Part shown: positions 1 to 6,918 of the stretch, one piece after another
Layout of the letters: every line of letters starts with the position of its first letter
How positions within the stretch are numbered: position 1 is the stretch's first letter
Source of the DNA: Candidatus Parcubacteria bacterium
GTDB lineage: Bacteria > Patescibacteriota > Minisyncoccia > UBA6257 > 2-01-FULL-56-20
NCBI GenBank assembly: GCA_003599135.1
Contig: QZIV01000006.1
Span: 1-34,075, forward strand
Length of the DNA stretch: 34,075 bases
Direction: 5' to 3'
Notes under the pieces: model-generated
The model's database searches: none
The model's input: only the letters and a program-made list of their open reading frames with translations
What the model was told of the DNA's origin: nothing
Position numbers and translations under genes: made by a program

Positions 1-1
1 C

Positions 2-181
2 TTCTACAACGTCTCCGGGAACGAGTCATCGACGACCGCCCTGGGTTCGCGGTGGGGGAGAGAGCAAACTCCGCTTCCCACCTTTCGCACCGTCCGGCTT
101 GCGGATGGCTCGCTCAATCGCGGAGGAGTTTCTGTTTCCTCTCCATTCCAACTTCAACTGGCGCTTCGGTACAGTTTTTGA
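2..181 (+). CDS. C-terminal fragment of an unknown protein
   Basis: An open frame enters from the left edge and ends at a TGA at 179-181. It gives 59 residues rich in Ser, Gly and Thr and ending in ALRYSF. A good intrinsic terminator begins 20 nt after the stop, which supports this as the true 3' end of a gene. The last residues (alternating hydrophobic, terminal Phe) resemble the end of an outer-membrane beta-barrel or another beta-rich surface protein. That would be odd in a Patescibacteria cell, so I do not assign a function. The overlapping ORF in frame 1 looks like a shadow because it runs straight through the terminator. Confidence 0.4.
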   Translation, partial: FYNVSGNESSTTALGSRWGREQTPLPTFRTVRLADGSLNRGGVSVSSPFQLQLALRYSF

Positions 182-201
182 ACCGAGCGCCAACCTCAAT
201 G

Positions 202-246
202 GGGTGCCTCGCGTCCTTCAAGGATGCAGGCACCCTGATTTTTTTT
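202..246 (+). terminator. Intrinsic terminator of the gene ending at 181
   Basis: An eight-pair outer stem (202-209 with 228-235, GGGTGCCT/AGGCACCC) continues into a short inner stem. Three bases later comes a run of eight T (239-246). Confidence 0.75.
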
Positions 247-258
247 AAAAACCGCCGA

Positions 259-277
259 ACACCGCGGGGCTTTTGCT
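259..277 (+). repeat. 19-bp direct repeat, left copy (flanks the toxin-antitoxin module)
   Basis: ACACCGCGGGGCTTTTGCT occurs here and again at 1143-1161. The right copy is the 3' arm and T-run of a terminator. This left copy has no matching 5' arm, so it looks like a terminator remnant or an end duplication. Confidence 0.6.
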
Positions 278-319
278 TTTCCACCACACCCCTTTCTTCG
301 AAGCTTGTGGTAATCAGTA

Positions 320-374
320 TTGACAGTTTACCAGAGCATGTTAACCTATCTTTCGAAAGTGCTATTCAGTTAAC
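320..374 (+). promoter_or_regulatory. Putative promoter and operator of the HTH-Doc module
   Basis: TTGACA lies at 320-325 with a weak -10 (TAACCT, 342-347) 16 bp downstream. A perfect 10-bp palindrome, CTTTCGAAAG (350-359), and two GTTAAC sites (340-345, 369-374) follow. They are reasonable binding sites for the HTH antitoxin encoded just downstream, but autoregulation is inferred. Confidence 0.4.
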
Positions 375-415
375 GAGCAAATAAGACAGACACTTAAATC
401 AATAAGTTAAAACGA

Positions 416-688
416 ATGCCTCACGCGGTCCAAAAAGCAAAAGAGACCTTTACTGTTCCCGAGGTGGCGCGGATGGTGGGCGTAAGTCGGATTGCCATAT
501 TTAAGAAGATACAGAATGGACAGATCCGTGCGACGAAGGTTGGCCGGATATACGCTATCCCAAAATCGGAGTTGAGCGGCGTATTGGGCGTTGTGTTGAG
601 TAAGCGCCAAAAGGAAACGGTCGAGAAAGCCGTTGATAAGACCGTAAAGGAGTATCGGGAGACGTTGCGTTTGCTCGGGGACGCATAA
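416..688 (+). CDS. Excisionase-family HTH protein, probable antitoxin
   Basis: This 90-residue protein has an N-terminal helix-turn-helix of the excisionase/MerR-like type: FTVPEVARMVGVSR at about residues 12-25, then a KIQNGQIRATKVGRIYAI wing at about 32-49. The remaining 40 residues are charged and helical, with no transmembrane segment. It lies 7 nt upstream of a Doc/Fic gene. In P1 the antitoxin Phd plays this part; here an excisionase-type HTH protein takes the position. Its likely jobs are to bind and neutralise the toxin and to repress its own promoter. It could instead be a stand-alone regulator, but the tight spacing argues for a toxin-antitoxin pair. No Shine-Dalgarno sequence precedes the ATG. 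Confidence 0.75.
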   Translation: MPHAVQKAKETFTVPEVARMVGVSRIAIFKKIQNGQIRATKVGRIYAIPKSELSGVLGVVLSKRQKETVEKAVDKTVKEYRETLRLLGDA

Positions 689-695
689 CGCTCGT

Positions 696-1112
696 ATGAG
701 GAAAGTTACCTTGAGAGAAGTTGAGTATGTTGCATTCCGGCTGGCAAAAAACTACACGACTTTTCACGAGCCGATCCCTGAGTTTGGCACGCGTTTCCCG
801 AACGTGCTCGAAAGTTCTCTCGCGACTCCGTTTCAACGATACGCCAGGAAAGATGCGTACAAGGGGATTGTCGGCAAAGCCGCAATTCTCTTTTACTTGA
901 TGATTAAGAATCATCCATTTCAGAACGGCAACAAGAGAATCGCCGTTACCACACTCTTATTTTTTCTGTATAAGAACAAACGGTGGCTCAAGGTTGATAA
1001 CCAGGAACTGTATAACTTCGCGGTCTGGGTTGCGCAAAGCCCGGCGCGTTTACGGAAGCAGGTTCTCGAAGGGATTGAAACGTTCGTAACAACTTTCCTG
1101 ATAAAGCAGTAA
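696..1112 (+). CDS. doc: Death-on-curing (Doc/Fic) family toxin
   Basis: This 138-residue protein carries the Fic-fold signature HPFQNGNKR (H73 to R81). The Lys at position 80, where AMP-transferring Fic enzymes have Gly, matches Doc. P1 Doc phosphorylates a threonine of EF-Tu and stops translation. The upstream segment with G-R...LES.L..PF (residues 31-46) also matches Doc. Length is close to the family norm of about 126-140 residues, and the catalytic His, Asn and Arg are all present, so the toxin looks intact. It lies 7 nt behind the HTH gene and is followed by a terminator. Kinase activity on EF-Tu is inferred from the motif; AMP transfer is the alternative. Confidence 0.85.
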   Translation: MRKVTLREVEYVAFRLAKNYTTFHEPIPEFGTRFPNVLESSLATPFQRYARKDAYKGIVGKAAILFYLMIKNHPFQNGNKRIAVTTLLFFLYKNKRWLKVDNQELYNFAVWVAQSPARLRKQVLEGIETFVTTFLIKQ

Positions 1113-1128
1113 AAGAGATAGCCCTCCG

Positions 1129-1167
1129 GCCCCACGGGTTTTACACCGCGGGGCTTTTGCTATTTTT
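1129..1167 (+). terminator. Intrinsic terminator of the HTH-Doc module
   Basis: GCCCCACGG (1129-1137) pairs with CCGCGGGGC (1146-1154) with one A-C mismatch and is followed by TTTTGCTATTTTT. The 3' arm and T-run hold the right copy of the 19-bp repeat (1143-1161). It may also act on recG transcripts from the other strand, which lack a clear T-run. Confidence 0.7.
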
Positions 1168-1187
1168 CACCTTCGGTGGAAAGTACT

Positions 1188-1202
1188 CTGAGCCTGTCGA
1201 AG
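1188..1202. repeat. Dispersed CTGAGC-GTCGAAG repeat, copy 1
   Basis: CTGAGCCTGTCGAAG lies just past the recG stop. Related sequences occur at 5977-6025 and 9977-10040, always between genes. Confidence 0.5.
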
Positions 1203-1208
1203 AGTAAT

Positions 1209-3374
1209 CTATTCCAAATGAATTTCTTTCTGGAATGCCGAGAGTCGTTCACGGAGCAGGGGATGGTTTTTCAAGGACGGATCGTCGCGAAGAACTCCAA
1301 CGGCCGCCTCGCGGCTTGATTTCACGAGTTCGATGTCCTCGAGCGCTTTCATTGCGATGTCTGGGAGACCGGTTTGCGCCTCGCCAAGAAATTCTCCTGG
1401 TCCTCTGATTTTCAAATCTTTTTCCGCGAGCTCGAATCCGTTTTTCGCCTCTAGGATCGCTTTGAGGCGCGCGTTCGTCGTTTTTGCGTTTGAGTCCGTA
1501 AAAAGAAAACAGAACGACTGGTGCCCGCCGCGCCCGACGCGTCCGCGGAACTGGTAGAGCTGCGCCAGCCCGAATCGTTCGCTCCCTTCGATCATCATGA
1601 TGGTTGCATTCGGCACATCAACGCCTACTTCGACGACCGATGTCGAAACAAGTATGTCCGTCTTTCCGTCTCGGAATGTTCTCATAATGCTTTCTTTCTC
1701 CTTCGATTTCATCTGGCCGTGAAGCATTGCCAGTCGGAGGTCCGGGAATATTTTCTTTGAGAGTTTTTCATATTCTTCTTTTACGGATTTAACGTCGAGC
1801 TTCAAAAACGCTTCATAGCGGTTCTGCGGCGTTTTTGCGACGTCCTCTTTCGGAGGGTCGATCCTCGGGCAGATGACGAAAGCTTGGCGGCCACGCTTTA
1901 CTTGTCCGCGGATGAACGCGTATGCCTTCGGGCGATTTTCGGACGAGACGACCTTTGTAACAATATTTTTCCGGCCGCTCGGGAGTTCGGTGATTGTTGA
2001 AATATCGAGGTCTCCGAAGACGGTAAGCATGAGCGTTCGGGGGATCGGGGTTGCGGACATGCTCAAGAAATGCGGCACTAATGCTGACTGTCCGCGTGCG
2101 AGAGCTTGCCGCTGACGGACGCCGAAACGGTGTTGTTCATCGACGACGACGAGGCCAAGATGGTTAAACTTCACCGATCTTTCGATCAAAGCGTGCGTCC
2201 CAACGAGAATCGGCACCGATCCTCGTCTCACTTCGTTTGCCAGCTTTGATTTCGTAGTTTTCTCGGAAAGATTCTCGCCGTAACATATTTCCGCTCCGCT
2301 TGCGGTGAGCATCCCGACGCTCGGCATCCGATCGTGTTCATGGAGGTGGACGCCGATCTTGCCGAGGAGATTCCGCAGGGTTTCAAAATGCTGGCGCGCG
2401 AGAACTTCGGTCGGAGCCATGAGCGCTGTCTGAAAGTTGTTCTCGTGAACGACGAGCGCCGCAAGAGTTGCCACAACCGTTTTCCCCGAGCCCACGTCGC
2501 CTTGAAGCAGCCGATTCATCGGTCGCGGCTGTTCCATGTCTTTCAAGATTTCCCAGAGCGATTGCTTTTGGGTTTGGGTAAGCGTAAACGGCAACGCCTC
2601 AACCGTTTTTTTTAGGCGCTCGATGTCGGTTTGTACGCGAGGCGCCTTTTCTCTGGCAAGCTTCAGTTTTTGAGAGAGATGAAAGAGCTGGAGCAGGAAG
2701 AGATCTTCGAACGAAAACCTGTTTTTCGCCGCAGTCGCATCCTCGATCGCTTCCGGAAAATGGATTGTGCGAAGGGCCTGGTTTATTTCGGGGAGGCGCT
2801 GCGCCTCAAGAATCGAAGAAGGCATCCATTCTGGCACTTCATCAATCATCTTCAGGAGTGGCTGGATAAGGAATCGCAGCCCTTTCGAGGTGAGACCTCG
2901 TGTTTCCGGATAGATCGGAACAAGACGGCCGGTGTGCCGGGTTTCCGCCTCTTCATCTCTCCCGACCATCTCATGGGTCGGATGGCTCAAGTAGAGTTCG
3001 CCGTCAGATATAGAGACCTTTCCCGCGAAGTTTCCCACCCGTCCGACGCGGAGAATATTCAAAAGGTACGGCTGGTTGAACCATACTGCGCGGATTGATC
3101 CGGAATTGTCCGCGATGACGGCTTCGATAATGGTCATCCGTTTCCGCCACGTCCTTCGGATCTCGACGTCTTGGATTAAGCCTCGGATGGTTGCTTGCTG
3201 CCCCGGCTCAAGATCGGCGATCCTATATATTTGGGAAAAATCTTCGTAACGGGACGGAAAGTGCCACAAGAGGTCTTGTACCGTTCGAAGTCCGAGCTGT
3301 GCCAGCTTTCTTCCAAATCGGGGGCCGACGCCTGGAACATCAAAAAGGAGCGTTTCGAGTTTGATGGCGGCCAT
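1209..3374 (-). CDS. recG: ATP-dependent DNA helicase RecG
   Basis: This 721-residue protein is full length for RecG. The N-terminal wedge/OB domain (about 55-150) binds branched DNA. Then comes the superfamily 2 motor: Walker A GDVGSGKT (about 292-299), DEQH motif II (about 412-415), SATPIPRT motif III and a QFRGRVGRGG motif VI. The RecG-specific C-terminal GPGEFLGEAQTGLPD is present. RecG reverses stalled forks and moves Holliday junctions. The ATG at 3374 was chosen because a consensus-like promoter sits just upstream. The 5' leader would be only about 4 nt, so the mRNA is nearly leaderless. The gene stands alone on the minus strand. Confidence 0.97.
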   Translation of the reverse strand: MAAIKLETLLFDVPGVGPRFGRKLAQLGLRTVQDLLWHFPSRYEDFSQIYRIADLEPGQQATIRGLIQDVEIRRTWRKRMTIIEAVIADNSGSIRAVWFNQPYLLNILRVGRVGNFAGKVSISDGELYLSHPTHEMVGRDEEAETRHTGRLVPIYPETRGLTSKGLRFLIQPLLKMIDEVPEWMPSSILEAQRLPEINQALRTIHFPEAIEDATAAKNRFSFEDLFLLQLFHLSQKLKLAREKAPRVQTDIERLKKTVEALPFTLTQTQKQSLWEILKDMEQPRPMNRLLQGDVGSGKTVVATLAALVVHENNFQTALMAPTEVLARQHFETLRNLLGKIGVHLHEHDRMPSVGMLTASGAEICYGENLSEKTTKSKLANEVRRGSVPILVGTHALIERSVKFNHLGLVVVDEQHRFGVRQRQALARGQSALVPHFLSMSATPIPRTLMLTVFGDLDISTITELPSGRKNIVTKVVSSENRPKAYAFIRGQVKRGRQAFVICPRIDPPKEDVAKTPQNRYEAFLKLDVKSVKEEYEKLSKKIFPDLRLAMLHGQMKSKEKESIMRTFRDGKTDILVSTSVVEVGVDVPNATIMMIEGSERFGLAQLYQFRGRVGRGGHQSFCFLFTDSNAKTTNARLKAILEAKNGFELAEKDLKIRGPGEFLGEAQTGLPDIAMKALEDIELVKSSREAAVGVLRDDPSLKNHPLLRERLSAFQKEIHLE

Positions 3375-3385
3375 TTAGCCGCCAT

Positions 3386-3413
3386 AGTATAGCAGAAATC
3401 TTCAAAACTTCAA
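3386..3413 (-). promoter_or_regulatory. recG promoter (extended -10)
   Basis: On the minus strand: TTGAAG (3413-3408), a 16-bp spacer ending in TGC, then TATACT (3391-3386). The start codon is 11 nt past the -10. Confidence 0.6.
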
Positions 3414-3427
3414 TTCCCTTATTTCTG

Positions 3428-3500
3428 TGCCCCGTGCAGGGGTCGAACCTGCGACCGTCTCCTTAAGAGGGAGCTGCTCTACCAACTGAGCTAACGGGGC
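3428..3500 (-). tRNA. tRNA-Lys(CTT)
   Basis: A full cloverleaf of 73 nt. Acceptor GCCCCGT/ACGGGGC, D-arm GCTC..GAGC, anticodon loop CTCTTAA (anticodon CTT), T-arm GCAGG-TTCGACC-CCTGC, discriminator A. CCA is not encoded. The top of the anticodon stem has a G27-A43 mismatch. Confidence 0.93.
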
Positions 3501-3530
3501 AGTTATGCACAGAAAGCGCTCGGCAACGTT

Positions 3531-3539
3531 TGATATGAT
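3531..3539 (+). promoter_or_regulatory. Extended -10 promoter for the 3554 operon
   Basis: TGA followed by TATGAT (3534-3539), 14 nt before the GTG start. No convincing -35. The predicted leader is only about 8 nt. Confidence 0.45.
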
Positions 3540-3553
3540 AGTAAAGTACGAAC

Positions 3554-3817
3554 GTGGAGTCAAAAACGAAGATTGTGATCGTCGCTGCGGTTGTCATCGT
3601 CCTTCTTGGCGCTGTTCTTTGGTATACGCAGCGAGGAGGGGAAGCACCCGCTCCCGCACCGACGACGGGGGGCGCGCCAGTAGAAGAAGCTCCGCCCGCC
3701 GATCTCGGCACGGAGCTCTACGAGAAAGCGGCAAATCCGGTTTCGGGCAAGCTCCCCGAGACAGTTTCTCCCGTTCCCAACCCACTCGAAGGGGTCTACA
3801 AAAATCCGTTTGAATGA
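3554..3817 (+). CDS. Small single-pass membrane protein, hypothetical
   Basis: This 87-residue protein begins at a GTG (3554). Residues 1-5 are charged, and about 6-24 form a strongly hydrophobic helix (IVIVAAVVIVLLGAVLWY). A linker rich in Pro, Ala and Gly follows (about 28-50), then a polar tail ending in NPLEGVYKNPFE. It looks like a membrane-anchored protein with its tail outside the cell. Its stop codon overlaps the ATG of the next gene (ATGA), so the two are probably translationally coupled and work together at the cell surface. I do not recognise a characterised family. The tail type seems familiar from Parcubacteria hypothetical proteins, but that is from memory, not a search. Confidence 0.75.
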   Translation: MESKTKIVIVAAVVIVLLGAVLWYTQRGGEAPAPAPTTGGAPVEEAPPADLGTELYEKAANPVSGKLPETVSPVPNPLEGVYKNPFE

Positions 3818-5889
3818 CACATACGGCTAAGGCGCTGCGAGTCGGGCATTTTCTCCCGCTTCTCATTTTGGGACTGGGAGTTGTTTTAAGTTATTCGATT
3901 CTCGTGTACGCCCAAGAGATTCCAGAAGGGCCGACGGAGGAAGAGATCGCGGCAAGCGGGATAACGTTTCCCATTCCGGAGCTTGGCAACTGCGGAAGTA
4001 AAGATGAGTGTCGCGCATATTGCGAGCAGCCAGCGAATATGGATTCCTGCATCGCATTCGCCAAATCCCGAGGCCTGATGAACGAAGAAGAAGCGGAGCG
4101 CGCGGAGAAATTCAGAAAAAAACTCGGTGTCGGCGGGGGTCCCGGCGGATGCCGGACGCCCAGAGAGTGCGAGGCGTTCTGCAGCAACCTCGACAATATG
4201 AATGTCTGCCTCGCGTTTGCGGAAGAGCAGGGCTTCACCGACCCGCATATCGAGGAGGCAAAGCGGATTCAGAAACATATTCAAGGAGGTGGGGCGATGC
4301 CCGGGGGATGCAATTCGAAGGTATCGTGCGAAGCGTATTGCGGCGACTTCAGCCACGCAGAAGAGTGTTTTGCGTTTGCCGAGCGGGTGGGCATTTCGCA
4401 GGTCCGCGGTGAAGTCCCGGGTCGCGTCGAAGGGCGGTTTGAGGGAGGTATCCCGCCCGGGCAATTCCAGAAACTCCTCGAGCTTATAAAGAAAGGAGAG
4501 ACACCGGGAGGTTGTGGATCGAGAGATGAATGTGAGGCGTACTGCCAGGCGGAAGGTCACTTTGAGGAGTGTATCGCGTTTGGCGAGAAAGTGGGATTTA
4601 TCGAGCCCGGCCAGGCCGAGAAAATTAGAAAGCTTGGCGGGAAAGGTCCGGGCGGATGCGGTTCCCCCCAGGCGTGTCAGGCCTATTGTAGCGATCAGAC
4701 ACACCAGGAAGAATGTTTTAAATTTGCGGAAGAGCATGGCTTCATTCCTCCGGAGCAAATCAGAGAAGCCAAAGAGGGATTTGTTCGATTGCGCGCCGGC
4801 CTCGAGCAGGCGCCTCCAGAAGTTCGAGAGTGTTTGAAATCGGTGCTCGGCCCGAACATTATCGAGGACATTCAGTCGGGAAAACTTGTTCCCGGTCCTG
4901 AAATCGGCGAGCGGGTTCGGGCGTGCTTTGAAAAATTCGGACACGGGGGCGGCTCCGGGGAGATGTTCCAGGACGTTCCGCCCCAGGCGGAGGCATGCCT
5001 TCGAGAGAAATTGGGAGACGATTTCGAGAAAGTAAGGCGCCACGAACTTTCTCCCACTCCGGAGATGGCGGATGTTTTCCGCGTGTGCTTCGAAGGGATG
5101 CGCGTGTTTGAGGGTGGTCCCGGCGAAGGAGGGCCGGGAATGATGGGTGGGCCCATGATGAGGATGGAAGAGTTCCTCCGGAGCGCGCCGCCCGGCATCG
5201 TTCTGTGTCTTCGGGAGAGAATCGGTGATCAATTTGAAAGAATCCGTTCGGGAGAAATAAGGCCGGGTCCGGAGCTGGAACAGGCAATGCGCGGATGTTT
5301 TGAATCGTTCCGACCAGAAATGCATGAAGGAGGTACCGCTCCTCCGCCCATCTTTCGTGAAGGACAGCACTCGCCGGAACTGATTGGCCTTCCCGTAGGA
5401 GAGTTTCGTGGTCCAGGTGGATGCACAGGACCGGAAGAGTGTCGGCGATATTGCTCAGATCCGGCCCATGGAGAAGAGTGTAAAAACTTCGCGGGCGGAG
5501 TCGCCCCTGGATTCGGCGGAAGCGGAGGATTCACTCCACCTTCGACCGAGCCGGTGCCGCCGAGCGGGTTTTTTGCGCCGGGAGCTTTGCCACCGAGTTT
5601 TGGAACTACGAACTTCCCTCCTGCGATTGGAGAATGTCTTAGACAGCATCTCTCAAGCGAGCAGTTGAGTGTCTTGATGTCGGGCAGCCGTCCGGCAGCC
5701 GATGTCGAAGCGATTATCGGGAGGTGTTTTACTCAAAGCCCGTCCCCACAACTCGAGGGAACGTTCCAACCCATTTCTCCGGAATATGTTCCTCCTCCTC
5801 AACCTCCGGCGTCGACCACCGAACAACCAGGACTTCTCGGCGTAGTACTCGAACCACTTATAAATTTCCTAAACCTTCTGGCAGAATAA
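3814..5889 (+). CDS. Secreted modular disulfide-repeat protein, function unknown
   Basis: This 691-residue protein has an N-terminal hydrophobic segment (about 11-32) and a likely signal-peptidase site after VYA (33). Six type-A repeats follow the pattern C-x5-C-x3-C-x8-C, with first Cys at 60, 113, 166, 234, 282 and 537; most start PGGC and continue with AYC and a C..FA...G helix. Four type-B repeats of about 43 residues have two Cys 30-31 apart (340/371, 395/425, 465/495, 608/638) and a PP....CL......G.....P.PE.....CF pattern. Counted this way, all 32 cysteines fall inside repeats, as expected for disulfide-stabilised modules. Gly/Pro-rich linkers join them. No enzymatic motif is seen; adhesion or a surface structure is a guess. 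Overlaps the upstream gene by 4 nt. Confidence 0.85.
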   Translation: MTHTAKALRVGHFLPLLILGLGVVLSYSILVYAQEIPEGPTEEEIAASGITFPIPELGNCGSKDECRAYCEQPANMDSCIAFAKSRGLMNEEEAERAEKFRKKLGVGGGPGGCRTPRECEAFCSNLDNMNVCLAFAEEQGFTDPHIEEAKRIQKHIQGGGAMPGGCNSKVSCEAYCGDFSHAEECFAFAERVGISQVRGEVPGRVEGRFEGGIPPGQFQKLLELIKKGETPGGCGSRDECEAYCQAEGHFEECIAFGEKVGFIEPGQAEKIRKLGGKGPGGCGSPQACQAYCSDQTHQEECFKFAEEHGFIPPEQIREAKEGFVRLRAGLEQAPPEVRECLKSVLGPNIIEDIQSGKLVPGPEIGERVRACFEKFGHGGGSGEMFQDVPPQAEACLREKLGDDFEKVRRHELSPTPEMADVFRVCFEGMRVFEGGPGEGGPGMMGGPMMRMEEFLRSAPPGIVLCLRERIGDQFERIRSGEIRPGPELEQAMRGCFESFRPEMHEGGTAPPPIFREGQHSPELIGLPVGEFRGPGGCTGPEECRRYCSDPAHGEECKNFAGGVAPGFGGSGGFTPPSTEPVPPSGFFAPGALPPSFGTTNFPPAIGECLRQHLSSEQLSVLMSGSRPAADVEAIIGRCFTQSPSPQLEGTFQPISPEYVPPPQPPASTTEQPGLLGVVLEPLINFLNLLAE

Positions 5890-6027
5890 CTCTATCCTGC
5901 GCGCCCGGAGGGAAAACATAAAGGTAGCCCTTCAATCCACTCAGGGCACTTCTCCTCGCTCAATGTGGTCGAAGACACTGAGCGAGTCTTCGGCTTGGCT
6001 CAGGCCAAGGCGAAGCGAGTCGAAGTG
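5890..6027. repeat. Intergenic dispersed-repeat region, copy 2
   Basis: There is no gene here. CTCGCTCA (5955-5962) pairs with TGAGCGAG (5979-5986). The stretch 5977-6025 repeats the CTGAGC/GTCGAAG theme seen at 1188 and 9977. AGGGCACTTC (5943-5952) is complementary to sequence running into the 3' end of tRNA-Arg. A role as a terminator for either flanking gene is possible, but no T-run is seen. Confidence 0.45.
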
Positions 6028-6099
6028 TGCCCTCGGGAGGATTCGAACCCCCAAATCGAGCTTCGAAGGCTCGCGTTTTATCCGTTAGACTACGAGGGC
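6028..6099 (-). tRNA. tRNA-Arg(TCG)
   Basis: A cloverleaf of 72 nt. Acceptor GCCCTCG/CGAGGGC, anticodon stem CGAGC/GCTCG with loop CTTCGAA (anticodon TCG), T-loop TTCGAAT, discriminator A. CCA is not encoded. Confidence 0.93.
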
Positions 6100-6153
6100 G
6101 TGTAATTCCATCGTAGGCAATTTTTTCATTTTTAGCAAAAGATTCTCATCGCA

Positions 6154-6162
6154 TGGTACGAT
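6154..6162 (+). promoter_or_regulatory. Extended -10 promoter of the site-2 protease gene
   Basis: TGG followed by TACGAT (6157-6162). The ATG is 8 nt past it, so the mRNA would be leaderless or nearly so. The -35 is poor. Confidence 0.4.
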
Positions 6163-6170
6163 AGGAATAT

Positions 6171-6818
6171 ATGGAAAGTGCACTGCTTCTCATTTTTCAG
6201 CTCGCCGTTTTTATTTTTTCGGTGATGGTTCACGAAATCTCGCACGGCTACGTTGCGGAGCGGTTGGGAGACCCGACGGCTCGACTTGCGGGACGACTGA
6301 CTTTAAACCCACTTGTCCATCTTGATCCTTTCGGATCGTTTTTGCTCCCGTTTTCGCTTTACTTCCTCACAGGCGGCTCATTCGTCTTCGGTTGGGCAAA
6401 ACCGGTGCCGTATAATCCGGAGAATCTAAAAAATCCCAGAGCAGCAGCCGGGAAAATTGCCGCGGCAGGACCTCTCTCCAACCTCATTCTTGCGGTAGTG
6501 TTCGGCATCCTCATACGGCTTTTAGGGTTATCACTTCCATCCTCGCCGGTTATCGTTTTTTTTAGTGTCATTGTGTATATCAATGTGCTCCTTGCGGTTT
6601 TCAACCTCGTCCCGCTCCCGCCACTCGACGGCTCGAAAATCCTTTTTGCGTTGCTTCCGCCGGGCGAGGCGAGCTACCGCCTCCAGCACTTCTTGGAGCG
6701 GAACGGGATTTTCTTGCTTCTCCTTTTCATCTTCTTCGGATTCGGACTTATTGTGCCAATTATCCAAACCCTATACTCGCTTATCGTAGGCGGACAATTT
6801 TTTGCGAGCCTCCAGTGA
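6171..6818 (+). CDS. M50-family (site-2 protease) membrane zinc metalloprotease
   Basis: This 215-residue integral membrane protein has the zinc motif HEISH (H21, E22, H25) at the end of the first membrane helix. A GPLSN motif follows at 100-104, and the third zinc ligand Asp153 lies in PLPPLDGSK. This is the compact, PDZ-less S2P form common in bacteria, with four to six hydrophobic segments. Such proteases cut membrane-anchored substrates inside the bilayer, often to release anti-sigma factors. The substrate here is unknown. The gene stands alone between tRNA-Arg and the str promoter, and the 5' leader appears almost absent. Confidence 0.92.
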   Translation: MESALLLIFQLAVFIFSVMVHEISHGYVAERLGDPTARLAGRLTLNPLVHLDPFGSFLLPFSLYFLTGGSFVFGWAKPVPYNPENLKNPRAAAGKIAAAGPLSNLILAVVFGILIRLLGLSLPSSPVIVFFSVIVYINVLLAVFNLVPLPPLDGSKILFALLPPGEASYRLQHFLERNGIFLLLLFIFFGFGLIVPIIQTLYSLIVGGQFFASLQ

Positions 6819-6838
6819 GGGGGCATTTTTTATTCCGT

Positions 6839-6867
6839 TTGACAGGAAATCGCTCTTACTCTAGAAT
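6839..6867 (+). promoter_or_regulatory. str operon promoter (rpsL-rpsG-fusA)
   Basis: TTGACA (6839-6844), a 17-bp spacer, then TAGAAT (6862-6867). A perfect -35, ideal spacing and a 5/6 match at -10 predict strong constitutive transcription. Expected start is about 6874, giving a 45-nt leader. Confidence 0.85.
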
Positions 6868-6886
6868 TTTTGTGCTGTTTCTATGC

Positions 6887-6904
6887 TCCCGCCGAGAGGC
6901 GGGA
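6887..6904 (+). promoter_or_regulatory. 5'-leader hairpin before rpsL
   Basis: TCCCGCC-GAGA-GGCGGGA is a perfect seven-pair stem with a GNRA-type loop, 14 nt before the rpsL start. It may act in translational control or mRNA stability, or it may be one of the genome's scattered GC-rich palindromes (compare 12180 and 31313). Confidence 0.5.
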
Positions 6905-6918
6905 TAGTCTTAACGAAA

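Noticed and set aside
52-384. 110-codon ORF at the left edge
   Set aside because: It reads through a good terminator and the TTGACA box, and another frame ends properly before the terminator.
3886-5370. 494-codon ORF on the minus strand
   Set aside because: It lies wholly opposite the disulfide-repeat gene, is rich in Arg, Ser and Phe, and has no domain pattern. The plus-strand frame has a signal peptide and regular repeats.
5943-6035. Possible terminator with complementarity to the tRNA-Arg 3' end
   Set aside because: The arms are imperfect, overlap the mature tRNA and have no T-run, so I list the region only as a repeat.
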